Below, in pieces: positions 41,946-52,300 of a DNA stretch of 63,334 bases. The position numbers and the translations under genes are program-made. The notes under the pieces are model-generated. The model worked only from the letters and a program-made list of their open reading frames with translations. It was not told the origin of the DNA and searched no databases. The number at the start of each line of letters is the position of its first letter. Positions within the stretch are counted from its first letter, which is position 1. The stretch comes from Oscillospiraceae bacterium (GTDB lineage Bacteria; Bacillota; Clostridia; Oscillospirales; Oscillospiraceae), in assembly GCA_029257695.1 (NCBI GenBank), contig JARIAU010000084.1, forward strand, positions 1 to 63,334. Reading direction: 5' to 3'.

Positions 41946-42887
41946 ATGGCTTTTACCGCACAGGATGTTAAGAAGCTCCGTGAGATGACCAACTGCGGCA
42001 TGATGGACTGCAAGAAGGCTCTGTCTGAGGCAGAGGGCGATTTCGACAAGGCCATCGAGTGGCTGCGCGAAAAGGGCAAGGCTGCTTCCGTCAAGAAGGC
42101 CGGCAAGGTTGCCGCTGAAGGCGTTTCCTATGCCACTGAGATCAACGGCGTGGGTGTTATCATCGAGGTCAACTCCCAGACCGACTTTGTTGCTAAGAAC
42201 GCACTGTTCCAGAGCTTTGTTGCCGATCTGGCTACCGCTGTTGCCGAGCAGAATCCCGCTGATGTGGAGGCTCTGAAGGCTTGCACCTATCCCGGCACCG
42301 ATCGTACCGTCGCTGATGTGACCAACGATCGTATCCTCTCCATCGGTGAGAACCTGCAGATCCGCCGCTTTGTCCGTTATGCTGAGGGTGTCAATGTGCC
42401 CTACATCCACATGAACGGCAAGATCGGTGTTCTGGTGAATATGGAAGTTTCCGGCATTGAAGCCGGTGCTGTCGAGGAACTGGGCAAGGATCTGGCTATG
42501 CAGATCGCTGCTATGAACCCCGGCTATGTCTCCTCTGATGAGATCCCCGCTGCTGTCGTGGAAGAGGAGAAGGCTGTCCAGCTGGCTAAGGCTCTGGAAG
42601 AGGGCGCTGCCAACACCAAGATCCCCGCTGAGAAGGCCAAGATGATCGCTGAGAACAAGGTCAAGGGCCGTATGAACAACTTCTTTGCTGAGATCTGCCT
42701 GCTGAACCAGGCCTTCGTCAAGGAGAACAAGGTCACCGTGGGTGATCATGTGAAGGCTGTCGCCAAGGAACTGGGCGGCTCCATCGTTGTCAAGTCCTTC
42801 GTCCGCTTTGAGACCGGCGAGGGCATCGAAAAGGTTGAAGAGGATTACGCCGCCGAGGTCGCCAGCCTGGCCGGCATGACCAAGTAA
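41946..42887 (+). CDS. tsf: Translation elongation factor Ts
   Basis: A 313-residue EF-Ts, the nucleotide exchange factor for EF-Tu. The N-terminal UBA-like part is VKKLREMTNCGMMDCKKALS with GDFDKAIEWLREKG, followed by the core EVNSQTDFVAKN. Full length for the family. ATG follows AGGAGG. It is read after rpsB past a hairpin, and ends with a strong terminator. Confidence 0.99.
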   Translation: MAFTAQDVKKLREMTNCGMMDCKKALSEAEGDFDKAIEWLREKGKAASVKKAGKVAAEGVSYATEINGVGVIIEVNSQTDFVAKNALFQSFVADLATAVAEQNPADVEALKACTYPGTDRTVADVTNDRILSIGENLQIRRFVRYAEGVNVPYIHMNGKIGVLVNMEVSGIEAGAVEELGKDLAMQIAAMNPGYVSSDEIPAAVVEEEKAVQLAKALEEGAANTKIPAEKAKMIAENKVKGRMNNFFAEICLLNQAFVKENKVTVGDHVKAVAKELGGSIVVKSFVRFETGEGIEKVEEDYAAEVASLAGMTK

Positions 42888-42946
42888 GGTCGATCCTTCG
42901 CTTTTCGAATAAAAACTACAAAACTACAAGCAAACTGCATCGCATC

Positions 42947-42978
42947 AACCGGAGCGCAATTTTGCGCTCCGGTTTTTG
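42947..42978 (+). terminator. Terminator after tsf
   Basis: Stem AACCGGAGCGCAA / TTGCGCTCCGGTT followed by TTTG. Confidence 0.92.
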
Positions 42979-43117
42979 TATTTTGCAAAAAAGAGAAAAG
43001 TCAAAGAAAAACTTTGACTTTCCCTCTATGCAAACGGGGAAAAATAGATTAAAATACCATATAGTGAAAATAGTAAAATGAGTCTTCGTATGGACTCAGG
43101 TAAAGGAGCGTATTCCA

Positions 43118-43840
43118 ATGAATGCACCGAAATACAAGCGTGTACTGCTGAAGATCAGCGGCGAGGCTCTGGCCGGCGATGCAGGCCGTGGACTGGACTT
43201 TGAGGTCATCAATGCGGTTGCTTCTGCCATCAAGAAGTGTGTTGCACTGGGTGTCCAGGTCGGCGTGGTCGTCGGCGGCGGCAATTTCTGGCGTGGTGTG
43301 AAGGACGGCGGGGACAGCATGGTCCGTGTCCGTGCAGACCATATGGGTATGCTGGCCACCACCATCAATGCGCTGGCTGTTGCAGATGTTTTGGAACAGC
43401 AGGGTGTGGAGGTTCGTGTCCAGACGGCCATCGAGATGCGCCAGATTGCCGAGCCCTATATCCGGTCCAAGGCGATCCGCCATCTGGAAAAGGGTCGTGT
43501 TGTGGTCTTTGGCTGTGGCACCGGCAATCCCTTCTTCTCTACTGACACCGGCGCTGTACTGCGTGCGGCGGAGATTGATGCGGATGTCATCCTGTTGGCC
43601 AAGAATGTGGACGGCGTCTATTCTGCCGATCCCATGAAGGATCCCAATGCGGTGAAGTATGATGCCATCTCCTATGATGATGTGTTGGCACAGCACCTGG
43701 CTGTGATGGACACGACTGCAACCAGTCTGTCCATGGATAACAACATTCCTGTGCTGCTGTTTGCATTGAAAGACCCTGAAAATATTGTCCGTGTGGTTAT
43801 GGGCGAACAAATTGGTACCATTGTGAAAGGAAATAATTGA
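43118..43840 (+). CDS. pyrH: UMP kinase
   Basis: A 240-residue hexameric-type bacterial UMP kinase that makes UDP from UMP. Motifs: [15 protein letters not shown] (phosphate-binding Lys), [40 protein letters not shown] and the [13 protein letters not shown] segment. ATG follows AAAGGAG. It starts the pyrH-frr part of the superoperon, one base before frr. Confidence 0.98.
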   Translation: MNAPKYKRVLLKISGEALAGDAGRGLDFEVINAVASAIKKCVALGVQVGVVVGGGNFWRGVKDGGDSMVRVRADHMGMLATTINALAVADVLEQQGVEVRVQTAIEMRQIAEPYIRSKAIRHLEKGRVVVFGCGTGNPFFSTDTGAVLRAAEIDADVILLAKNVDGVYSADPMKDPNAVKYDAISYDDVLAQHLAVMDTTATSLSMDNNIPVLLFALKDPENIVRVVMGEQIGTIVKGNN

Positions 43841-43841
43841 T

Positions 43842-44396
43842 ATGAGTGAGTTTGTCAAAGAAGCAGAGCAGAAGATGCTCAAGACCATCGAGGCCGTGAA
43901 GTCTGATTTTGCCTCTGTCCGTGCCGGTCGTGCCAATGCCTCTGTGTTGGACCGCATTCAGGTGGAATACTATGGCTCGCCCACCCCTCTGAACCAGGTG
44001 GCCGCCATCAGTTCTCCCGATCCTCGTCAGCTGGTCATCCAGCCTTGGGACAGCGCTCTGCTGCGTGAGATCGAGAAGTCCATTCTGATGTCTGAGCTGG
44101 GCATCAACCCCCAGAACGACGGCAAGGTCATCCGCCTGACCTTCCCCCAGCTGACGGAGGAGCGTCGTAAGGAGTTGACCAAGCAGGTCCACAAGTATGG
44201 CGAGAACGGCAAGATTGCCGTCCGTAATGTCCGTCGTGATACCATGGACAAGATCAAGGCTGCTAAGAAGAAGTCCGAAATCACCGAAGATGATGCCAAG
44301 GATTACGAGAAGGAGCTGCAGGATGTAACGGACAAGTTCACCAAGAAGATCGATGCTCTGGCCGAAGAAAAGGTGCAGGAGCTGATGAGCGTGTAA
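43842..44396 (+). CDS. frr: Ribosome recycling factor
   Basis: A 184-residue RRF that splits post-termination ribosomes with EF-G. Signature segments are SVRAGRANASVLDRIQVEYY, PTPLNQVAAISSPDPRQLVI and VRNVRRDTMDKIKAAKKKSE. Standard length. The ATG follows GAAAGGAAATAATTGAT, just after the pyrH stop, so coupling is likely. Confidence 0.99.
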   Translation: MSEFVKEAEQKMLKTIEAVKSDFASVRAGRANASVLDRIQVEYYGSPTPLNQVAAISSPDPRQLVIQPWDSALLREIEKSILMSELGINPQNDGKVIRLTFPQLTEERRKELTKQVHKYGENGKIAVRNVRRDTMDKIKAAKKKSEITEDDAKDYEKELQDVTDKFTKKIDALAEEKVQELMSV

Positions 44397-44431
44397 TCCG
44401 ATTTGGATGGACGCAAAACTTTGAAAAGAAG

Positions 44432-44476
44432 GCAAAGCGGAGCATCCATAGGAATATGGGTGCCTCCGCTTGCTTG
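44432..44476 (+). terminator. Hairpin between frr and uppS
   Basis: AAGCGGAG...CTCCGCTT with an inner ATCCATA/TATGGGT pairing and no T run. More likely an RNA processing or attenuating element than a full stop. Confidence 0.45.
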
Positions 44477-44498
44477 GTGTTAAGGCGGGAATTTCGAA

Positions 44499-45227
44499 AT
44501 GGGTATTTTTCGTAAAAAAGAAGAGGTTCAGGTAGATTTTGACCACATCCCTGAGCATATTGCAATCATTATGGACGGAAACGGCCGCTGGGCAAAAAAG
44601 CGTGGTATGCCCCGCACCTATGGCCATTCGGTTGGTGCGGAAACCTTTCGGACCATTGCGAACTACTGCAAGGAGATCGGTGTCAAATATTTGACGGTGT
44701 ATGCGTTTTCCACGGAGAACTGGAAGCGGCCCAAGGATGAAGTGGATACCATCATGGGGCTGCTGGACAAATATCTTCACGAAGCCATTGACGATGCCGT
44801 GAAAAACGGGACACGGATTGCCATTTTCGGCGACCTGACGGTGCTGACACCGGAATTGCAGGCGCTTTGTCAGAAGGCAAAGGATGTGACCCGGAACTAC
44901 GAGGGGTGCCAGACGAACATTTGCCTCAACTACGGCGGGCGGGACGAGATTTTGCATGCCGTCCGTGCCTGTGTAGCAGAGGGAAAGGATCCGGAAATGT
45001 TGACCGAAGCAGATGTGGAGGCACACCTCTATTCGGCTGGCACACCGGACCCGGATCTGGTGATTCGCCCCAGTGGAGAAATTCGTATTTCCAACTTCCT
45101 GCTTTGGCAATCGGCATATTCTGAATTTTATTTCACCGATGTGTTGTGGCCTGATTTCTCCAAACAGGAGCTGCTGAAAGCGATTGCCGCATATCAGCAC
45201 CGGTCCCGTCGGTTTGGAGGTGTCTGA
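44499..45227 (+). CDS. uppS: Undecaprenyl diphosphate synthase
   Basis: A 242-residue cis-prenyltransferase that makes the C55 lipid carrier for wall synthesis. Motif I is IAIIMDGNGRWAKKRG with catalytic Asp26; then YLTVYAFSTENWKRP and the C-terminal PDLVIRPSGEIRISNFLLWQ. Length is normal. The ribosome site AAGGCGGGA is only moderate. It is followed one base later by cdsA. Confidence 0.98.
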   Translation: MGIFRKKEEVQVDFDHIPEHIAIIMDGNGRWAKKRGMPRTYGHSVGAETFRTIANYCKEIGVKYLTVYAFSTENWKRPKDEVDTIMGLLDKYLHEAIDDAVKNGTRIAIFGDLTVLTPELQALCQKAKDVTRNYEGCQTNICLNYGGRDEILHAVRACVAEGKDPEMLTEADVEAHLYSAGTPDPDLVIRPSGEIRISNFLLWQSAYSEFYFTDVLWPDFSKQELLKAIAAYQHRSRRFGGV

Positions 45228-45228
45228 G

Positions 45229-46074
45229 ATGCGTAAGCGTGTGTTGGTATCGGTGGCTTTGCTGCCGGTGGTCATTGCATTTATCTATGTGGGAGGCATT
45301 CCGTTCACGGTATTCGTTTCGGTCATTGCATCCTTTGCCAGCTGGGAGCTGCTCCATGCCATGGCAAAACTTCCGAAGCGAATTTATTACGCTGCGTTTG
45401 CGGCAGCGGTGGCAATTCCGGTGGGCTTCCACTTTGGCATGGCCGCAGGAGCCCGGGTGTTGGGGTTTGTGGCCCTCTTCTTGATGGCTGCGGCGTTTTT
45501 GGAGGCCATTTTCAGCTATGGCAGGGAAGTGGCAGTGACAGGGACTGATGTGTTCAAAATTCTGTTTGCCGGAGCCTTCATGCCCGCCATGTTGTCTGCA
45601 CTGAGTGTGCTGAACAGCTATGGCACGGAAGGTGGACGCAGACCTTATGTGGTTCTGGCCATTGGGCTTGCCTTTCTGACAGATGCCGGCGCCTATTTTG
45701 CCGGTGTGTTTCTGGGCAAACATCGGGGCATTACGAAGGTCAGCCCGAATAAGTCGCTGGAGGGATTCATCGGCGGCATTCTGACCGGAGGCCTGTTTGC
45801 ACTGCTTTTGGGCCTGATCCTGAGCCGCTGCTTTGACCACTATGTGGTGCATTACGGTGCGTTGGTGCTGTATGGTTTGGTAGGCTCTGCGCTGACCATG
45901 GTGGGTGATCTGGCCTTCTCTCTGATCAAGCGAGAGCTGGGCATCAAGGATTATGGAAAGCTGCTGCCCGGTCATGGCGGCATGATGGATCGTTTTGACA
46001 GCATGGTGTTCTGTGCACCGTGGGTCATGCTGCTGTCCACCTGTCTCCCGGCCTTTACGATTTTGCACCCCTGA
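45229..46074 (+). CDS. cdsA: Phosphatidate cytidylyltransferase
   Basis: A 281-residue integral membrane enzyme that forms CDP-diacylglycerol. Eight or so helices and the CDS signature SLIKRELGIKDYGKLLPGHG followed by GMMDRFDSM, plus NKSLEGFIGGI. The start at 45229 follows GGAGGTGTCTGAG; upstream in-frame codons are inside uppS. It belongs to the uppS-cdsA-dxr-rseP-ispG run. Confidence 0.97.
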   Translation: MRKRVLVSVALLPVVIAFIYVGGIPFTVFVSVIASFASWELLHAMAKLPKRIYYAAFAAAVAIPVGFHFGMAAGARVLGFVALFLMAAAFLEAIFSYGREVAVTGTDVFKILFAGAFMPAMLSALSVLNSYGTEGGRRPYVVLAIGLAFLTDAGAYFAGVFLGKHRGITKVSPNKSLEGFIGGILTGGLFALLLGLILSRCFDHYVVHYGALVLYGLVGSALTMVGDLAFSLIKRELGIKDYGKLLPGHGGMMDRFDSMVFCAPWVMLLSTCLPAFTILHP

Positions 46075-46086
46075 GGAGGGAGTTCT

Positions 46087-47238
46087 ATGACACAAGTAGT
46101 TTCTGTGCTGGGTTCTACCGGTTCCATCGGTACCCAGACGCTGGATGTGGCAGAACAGTGCGGCATCCGTGTGGCAGCTATTACGGCAAACCGCAGCGTT
46201 GCACTGCTGGAAGCACAGGCGCGCAAATTCCATCCGGTGCTGGTGGTGGCGATGGACGAAACGGCGGCGGAGGACCTGCGGGTTCGTCTGGCGGACACGG
46301 ACATTCGTGTGGCGTCCGGTATGGATGGTCTCATCGAAGCAGCTACACTTCCGGAAGCGGACACGGTGGTCACGGCGGTCATGGGTATGGTTGGCCTTCG
46401 CCCGACGCTGGCGGCGATTGAGGCGCACAAGCGCATTGCGCTGGCAAATAAGGAAACACTGGTTTGTGCCGGTGAGTTAGTTATGGCCCGTGCGGCGCAG
46501 GAAGGTGTGGAGATCGTTCCGGTGGATTCCGAGCATTCCGCCATTTTTCAGTCGCTGCAAGGCTGCGCCGATCGCCGGGAGGTCAAACGACTGATTCTGA
46601 CGGCATCCGGAGGTCCCTTCTTCGGGTGGTCGAAAGACCAGTTGGAGCAAGTGACACTGGCAGATGCGCTGAAGCACCCAAACTGGTCGATGGGGGCCAA
46701 AATTACCATTGATTCCGCTACTCTTATGAATAAGGGGTTGGAATTTATTGAAGCTATGCGGCTTTATCGTGTGGCGCCGGAGCAAATCCAAATTGTGGTG
46801 CATCGTCAGAGCATCATTCATTCGCTGGTGGAATATACTGACCATGCGATCATTGCCCAGTTGGGTACGGCGGATATGCGGCTGCCCATCCAGTATGCGC
46901 TTACCTGGCCGCAGCGGACCGCAGGCGTGGCCACCGAGTTGGATCTGTTTTCCTGCCCGGATCTGACCTTCCGCAAGCCGGACCCGGAGACCTTCCGCTG
47001 CTTGGGAATTGCTCTGGAAACGGCAAAGAAATCCGGTACGCCCTGCGCCATTATGAATGGTGCCAATGAGGCAGCGGTGGATTTGTTCCTCCGAGAGAAA
47101 ATCCGTTTTGTGGAGATTCCGGAGTTGGTGGAGTACGCACTTTCTGTGGTGCCGGCCCAAAGCGTGGAAAACCTTGAGACGGTACTGGAGGCTGATCGTG
47201 CAGCAAGAGAGGCGGTCTATTCTCGTATTTCCGGATAA
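46087..47238 (+). CDS. dxr: 1-deoxy-D-xylulose 5-phosphate reductoisomerase
   Basis: A 383-residue enzyme of the MEP isoprenoid pathway, making 2-C-methylerythritol 4-phosphate with NADPH. The NADPH fold is SVLGSTGSIGTQTLDV, then ALANKETLVCAGELV, the substrate/metal site PVDSEHSAIFQSLQG, ASGGPFF and LMNKGLEFIEA. ATG follows GAGGAGGGAG. It is 12 bases after cdsA. Confidence 0.98.
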   Translation: MTQVVSVLGSTGSIGTQTLDVAEQCGIRVAAITANRSVALLEAQARKFHPVLVVAMDETAAEDLRVRLADTDIRVASGMDGLIEAATLPEADTVVTAVMGMVGLRPTLAAIEAHKRIALANKETLVCAGELVMARAAQEGVEIVPVDSEHSAIFQSLQGCADRREVKRLILTASGGPFFGWSKDQLEQVTLADALKHPNWSMGAKITIDSATLMNKGLEFIEAMRLYRVAPEQIQIVVHRQSIIHSLVEYTDHAIIAQLGTADMRLPIQYALTWPQRTAGVATELDLFSCPDLTFRKPDPETFRCLGIALETAKKSGTPCAIMNGANEAAVDLFLREKIRFVEIPELVEYALSVVPAQSVENLETVLEADRAAREAVYSRISG

Positions 47239-47247
47239 GGAGCAAGT

Positions 47248-48309
47248 ATGGTTTATATCCTGTTTAGCATTTTGTTTTTTGGTTTTTTAATTGCCATCCA
47301 TGAGTTTGGTCATTTCATCACGGCGAAGCTGTCCGGGGTGCGGGTCAACGAGTTTTCCATCGGCATGGGACCCCGTCTGTGGGGGCACAAGCATGGAGAA
47401 ACGGAGTATTCGCTTCGGTTGTTTCCGGTGGGAGGATACTGTGCCATGGAAGGGGAGGACGGAGACAGCGACGATCCCCGCAGCTTTTCGAAGGCCTCCT
47501 TTGGCAAGAAAGTGCTCATTCTGGTGGCTGGGTCCGGCATGAATTTTTTGGCCGGACTGCTGATTCTGGTGTTGTTGTTCTCGGGGGCCAAAGCCTTTGT
47601 ATCCACCACACTGGATTCCTTTCAGGAGGGTTGCCCTGCGGCGGAAGAAGGTTATTTGCTGCCGGGGGATGAGTTGATCAAAATCGACGGGAAACGGGTG
47701 TTCACGAACAACGATGTGGCGCTGCTTCTCGGCCGCAGCGGAGCGGATGCGGTAGATCTGGTGGTGGAACGCAATGGAGAGAAAATCACACTGAATGATG
47801 TGCCGATGGCCCTTCGGGACTATGAAACCGAGCAGGGAGTCCGTCGGATGTATGGCATCAATTTCAAGGTGAGGGAGTCCAATCTGGTTCAAAATTTGGG
47901 GTTGGCGCTGCGCAGCAGTGCATCCTTCACTCGTTCGGTGTGGTATGGAGTTCTGGACTTGGTGTCCGGTGCAGTCGGGCTCAAGGACATGGCCGGGCCC
48001 ATTGGTGTAGTGGGCGTGATGACCGAAGCGGGCAAGCAGGCACCCAGTGTGGGGGCAGGACTCATAAATCTGCTCTATTTTGGATCGTTTATTGCCATCA
48101 ATCTGGCGGTGATGAATCTTCTGCCCATTCCGGCACTGGACGGCGGACGACTGTTCTTTTTGGTGCTGAACGGGGGGATGATGCTGCTGTTCCGGCGTCG
48201 GATTCCGGATCGTTATGAAGGGTATGTCCACATGATCGGGTTGATCCTGCTGTTGGGGTTGATGGTGATCGTGGGGGCCAGTGATATATATAAACTGATT
48301 GGAACCTAA
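47248..48309 (+). CDS. rseP: RIP metalloprotease, site-2 protease family
   Basis: A 353-residue intramembrane zinc protease. Helix 1 holds the HExxH site IAIHEFGHFITAK (His18, Glu19, His22), and the third ligand lies in NLLPIPALDGGRLFF. A single PDZ domain (about residues 115-195) sits between. In Firmicutes it cleaves anti-sigma factors and signal-peptide remnants (RasP). ATG follows AAGGAGC. It is placed between dxr and ispG as in many Clostridia. Confidence 0.96.
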   Translation: MVYILFSILFFGFLIAIHEFGHFITAKLSGVRVNEFSIGMGPRLWGHKHGETEYSLRLFPVGGYCAMEGEDGDSDDPRSFSKASFGKKVLILVAGSGMNFLAGLLILVLLFSGAKAFVSTTLDSFQEGCPAAEEGYLLPGDELIKIDGKRVFTNNDVALLLGRSGADAVDLVVERNGEKITLNDVPMALRDYETEQGVRRMYGINFKVRESNLVQNLGLALRSSASFTRSVWYGVLDLVSGAVGLKDMAGPIGVVGVMTEAGKQAPSVGAGLINLLYFGSFIAINLAVMNLLPIPALDGGRLFFLVLNGGMMLLFRRRIPDRYEGYVHMIGLILLLGLMVIVGASDIYKLIGT

Positions 48310-48326
48310 AGGGAGCTGAAATACGA

Positions 48327-49364
48327 ATGACAAAGCAGATTCGCGTGGGAAATGTTCCTGTCGGCGGCGGTGCGCCTGTGAGCATCCAGTCCATGTGCAA
48401 CACCTTCACTGACGATGTGGAGGCCACAGTACAGCAGATTCATCTGTTGGAGGCAGCCGGTTGCGATATTGTCCGTGTTGCGGTGCCGGACATGGCCGCT
48501 GCCAAAGCGATTGGAGCCATCAAGGAGCGGATTTCGATTCCGCTGGTAGTGGATATTCACTTTGACTACAAACTGGCGCTGGAGGCGATTGCAGCCGGTG
48601 CAGATAAAGTGCGAATCAATCCGGGCAATATCGGCGGCGAGGATCGGGTCAAGGCTGTGGCCAATGCTTGCGCCCAAAGAGGGATTCCGATCCGCATCGG
48701 AGTCAACGGCGGCAGTCTGGACAAGAAGCTGCTGGCCAAATATGGCAAAGTCTGCCCGGAAGCATTGGTGGAATCTGCGTTTGAGCACATTGCGCTGCTG
48801 AATCGCTATGACTTCGATGACATCTGCATCTCTCTGAAATCCTCCAATGTTCAGATTGCGATGGATGCGTATCGTCTGATGCACGAGCGCAGCAATTATC
48901 CGCTGCATCTGGGTGTCACAGAGGCAGGTACTTACAAAATGGGAGCCATCAAGTCTGCGGTAGGAATCGGCGGCTTGTTGACCCAAGGCATTGGCGACAC
49001 CTTCCGTGTCACCCTGACGGCGGACCCGGTGGAAGAAATTGTGCTGGGCAAGCAGATCCTGACGGCCTGCGGAATCCGCAAGGAAGGGCCGGAGCTCATC
49101 AGCTGTCCCACCTGCGGCCGGACTCGGATCGATCTGATCCCCTTGGCCAAGGAAGTGGAGCGGCGGTTGGAGGGGTGCACCAAACCCATCACCGTGGCGG
49201 TCATGGGCTGTGTGGTGAATGGACCCGGTGAGGCCTCGGCGGCAGACTGCGGCATTGCCGGCGGTCGTGGCGAGGGCTTGCTGTTCCGCCAGGGTAAGGT
49301 GCTGAAAAAAGTGCCCCAGGATCAGCTGGTGGACGAGCTGATGAAATTGATTGACGAACTTTAA
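48327..49364 (+). CDS. ispG: 4-hydroxy-3-methylbut-2-enyl diphosphate synthase
   Basis: A 345-residue 4Fe-4S enzyme of the MEP pathway. Cluster cysteines are in ISCPTCGRTRIDL and VMGCVVNGPGEASAADCG. The TIM-barrel part has PLVVDIHFDYKLALEA and VRINPGNIGG. It is the short bacterial form with no extra domain. ATG follows AAGGGAGCTG. With dxr in the same operon, it shows use of the MEP route. Confidence 0.98.
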   Translation: MTKQIRVGNVPVGGGAPVSIQSMCNTFTDDVEATVQQIHLLEAAGCDIVRVAVPDMAAAKAIGAIKERISIPLVVDIHFDYKLALEAIAAGADKVRINPGNIGGEDRVKAVANACAQRGIPIRIGVNGGSLDKKLLAKYGKVCPEALVESAFEHIALLNRYDFDDICISLKSSNVQIAMDAYRLMHERSNYPLHLGVTEAGTYKMGAIKSAVGIGGLLTQGIGDTFRVTLTADPVEEIVLGKQILTACGIRKEGPELISCPTCGRTRIDLIPLAKEVERRLEGCTKPITVAVMGCVVNGPGEASAADCGIAGGRGEGLLFRQGKVLKKVPQDQLVDELMKLIDEL

Positions 49365-49387
49365 TCGAACGAGGAGTCGGATTTACG

Positions 49388-52300
49388 ATGAGCAGTGAGT
49401 TCTGCCTTCCTCTGCTGGAGATGTTTTCCCTCTGCCCGTTGGAGGGAAAACTTCTTGCTTTAGCGGAGAAATGCACAATCATAAATGTCGATTTAGACGA
49501 AGAACATGCCACTATTACAGTTGATGTCGAGCTGTCCGGTGGCGCGGATGAACGCTGGTGGGACGAGCTGGAGTGTGCACTGGCAGAGGCCTACCAAATG
49601 CAGCGGGTGGAACTGCGAAAAGTCAAGGAAAGCGGTGAGGTAGAAATCACCCTGTCCTGGATTCGGGAACAGCTGTCAGAATTGTTTCCACCAGCGCATG
49701 GCCTGCTTTCCGGAGCGGAGCTGGAGGATCAGGGCGAGATTTTGCAACTGCAAATGCGGGGAGGAGGAGCGGAGTTGCTGCGTCCCTTCCTACGGCGGGT
49801 GGAAAGTCGGATTCATGAAACCTTTGGTCGTGTGGTATCGCTGCGGCTGGAAGAGGGCGCGTTGGAGGTGGATGCAGAGGAGCTGTTCCGTCGTACGGAA
49901 GAAATCCGAAAGCAGCGTGCCACAGCGGTGGCGGCCCAGCGTCCGAAGCCGACACCGACGAAGGCTCCGACGCAGAAACCGCCTGCGGACGAAAGTACAT
50001 TTCTAGGTAAGCCCATCAAAGGCACGCCGACAGACATCGGAAGGCTGGATTTGGATATGGGCGGTGTGGTGGTCAATGGCAAGGTGTTTGCCGTGAACCA
50101 TAAGGAGTTGACCAAGCGCAACGCATGGATCATCAACTTTGATGTGACCGATGGCACCGGATCGATTACGGTTTCCGGCTTTTACGAAGATCGGCAGGCC
50201 AAGCCGCTGTTGGAGAAGATCCAAGTCGGGAAATATCTGCTCATTCAGGGCAAGCTGCAAATCGGCAAATTCAGTGGAGAGTTGGAGCTGAAACCGTTTG
50301 CGATGGCGGAAGGAATCCCCAAGCCGGAGCGACAGGATGCGGGCTATGAAGGAGAGAAGCGGGTGGAATTGCACCTGCATACCCGGTATTCCTCTATGGA
50401 TGGATTGACGGATGTGACTGGTGTGGTCAAGCGTGCCATTGCATGGGGGCATAAAGCGGTAGCGATTACGGACCATGGCATTGCACAGGCATTCCCGGAA
50501 GCGTACAAAGCGGGCGGCGACAAAATCAAGGTGATTTTGGGTACGGAAGCCTATTACCGGAACGATGTGGACGACCGTGTGGTGGTCCATGGTTCGACAG
50601 AGCAGGATCTGGACGAGGAAATTGTCTGCTTTGACATTGAAACCACAGGGTTGGACCGTCGCAAGGAGCAAATCACGGAAATTGGTGCCGTTGTACTGAA
50701 GCACGGTGAGATCATTGATTCTTACAATGCGTTCTTGAATCCGGGGAAGCCCCTGAGTCGGGAGATTATTGAATTGACCGGTATTACCGATGCGATGCTG
50801 GCGGATGCACCCGGACAGGAAGAAGGATTGAATCGGTTTTTGGATTGGGTGGGAGACCGCCCTCTGGCAGCGCATAATGCGGAGTTTGATATGGGCTTTA
50901 TTGCCGATGGCTGCCGGAAAATCGGTCGTCCCTTCCACAACACTTCCTTGGATACATTGATCTTGTGCCAGAACCTGTTGCCGAAGTTAGGCAAGTACAA
51001 GCTGGATGTCATTGCAGAACATTTGGAGCTGCCGGCATTCAACCACCACCGAGCCAGCGATGATGCGGGAACGGTGGCCTATATGCTCATCCCTTTGTAC
51101 CAAAACTTGAGAGATATGGGGGTCAAAACCCTCCAGCAAATCAATCCGGCCATGCGTGCACTGCGGAAAAATGCCGGCAAAGGCGGCGGTCGTCGGCGCA
51201 GTGCCAACCATTTGATTTTGCTGGCCAAAAACCAAACCGGTCTGCGGAATTTGTATAAGCTGATTTCGCTGGCCCACTTGGAGCACTTCAAGCGATTCCC
51301 CATTATGCCGAAAAGTCTGGTGGAGGAGAATCGGGAGGGTATTATTGTCGGTTCTGCCTGCGAAGCGGGTGAATTGTTTCAGGCGATTGTGGCCCGGAAG
51401 AGTTGGGATGAACTGGTGCGTATCGCCTCTTGGTATGATTTTTTGGAAATTCAGCCCATCTGCAACAACTACTTCTTGCTAAGAGAAGGCGTGGTGGAAT
51501 CGGAGGAGGATTTGCGTGACTTCAACCGTACGGTGTTGGAGTTGGGTAAGGCGCTCCATAAACCGGTCTGCGCCACGGGAGATGTCCATTTCATGGATCC
51601 GGAGGACGAGATCTACCGGCATATTTTGCTGGCGTCCAAGGGATTTAAGGATGCTGATAGCGAACTTCCGATTTACTTCAAGACCACGGATGAGATGATG
51701 GAGGAGTTCGCCTATCTTGGGGAAGAGGATTGCTATAAGGTTGTAATCGGAGATCCGAACCGTGTGGCAAAGTGGGTGGATAAGATCCCCCCGCTGCCCA
51801 AGAAGCTGTTTGCGCCGAAGTTGAAAGACTCGGATAAGGAACTGGAATATCTGGTTTACAGCAAGGCACATGAGCTGTACGGCGAAGAGCTGCCCCAGAT
51901 CGTGCAGGATCGTATTGATTTGGAGCTGCCCGGTATCATTGAGCGTAAGTACGATGTGATTTATATGTCGGCACAGAAGCTGGTTCAGAACTCTTTGGAA
52001 CATGGCTATCTGGTCGGCTCCCGAGGCAGTGTCGGTTCCTCGATCGTGGCCTTTTTCTCCGGCATTACGGAGGTCAACTCACTGGCGGCCCATTATCGCT
52101 GCCCCAATTGCAAACACTCTGATTTTGAAGCAGGTAAGGACTATGGCTGCGGTGCGGATATGCCGGACGCCTATTGTCCGGTGTGTGGAACGAAGTATAT
52201 CAAAGATGGATTCAATATTCCGTTTGAAACCTTCTTGGGATTTGGCGGTAAAAAGATGCCTGATATTGATTTGAACTTCTCCGGTGAATATCAGGCAAAA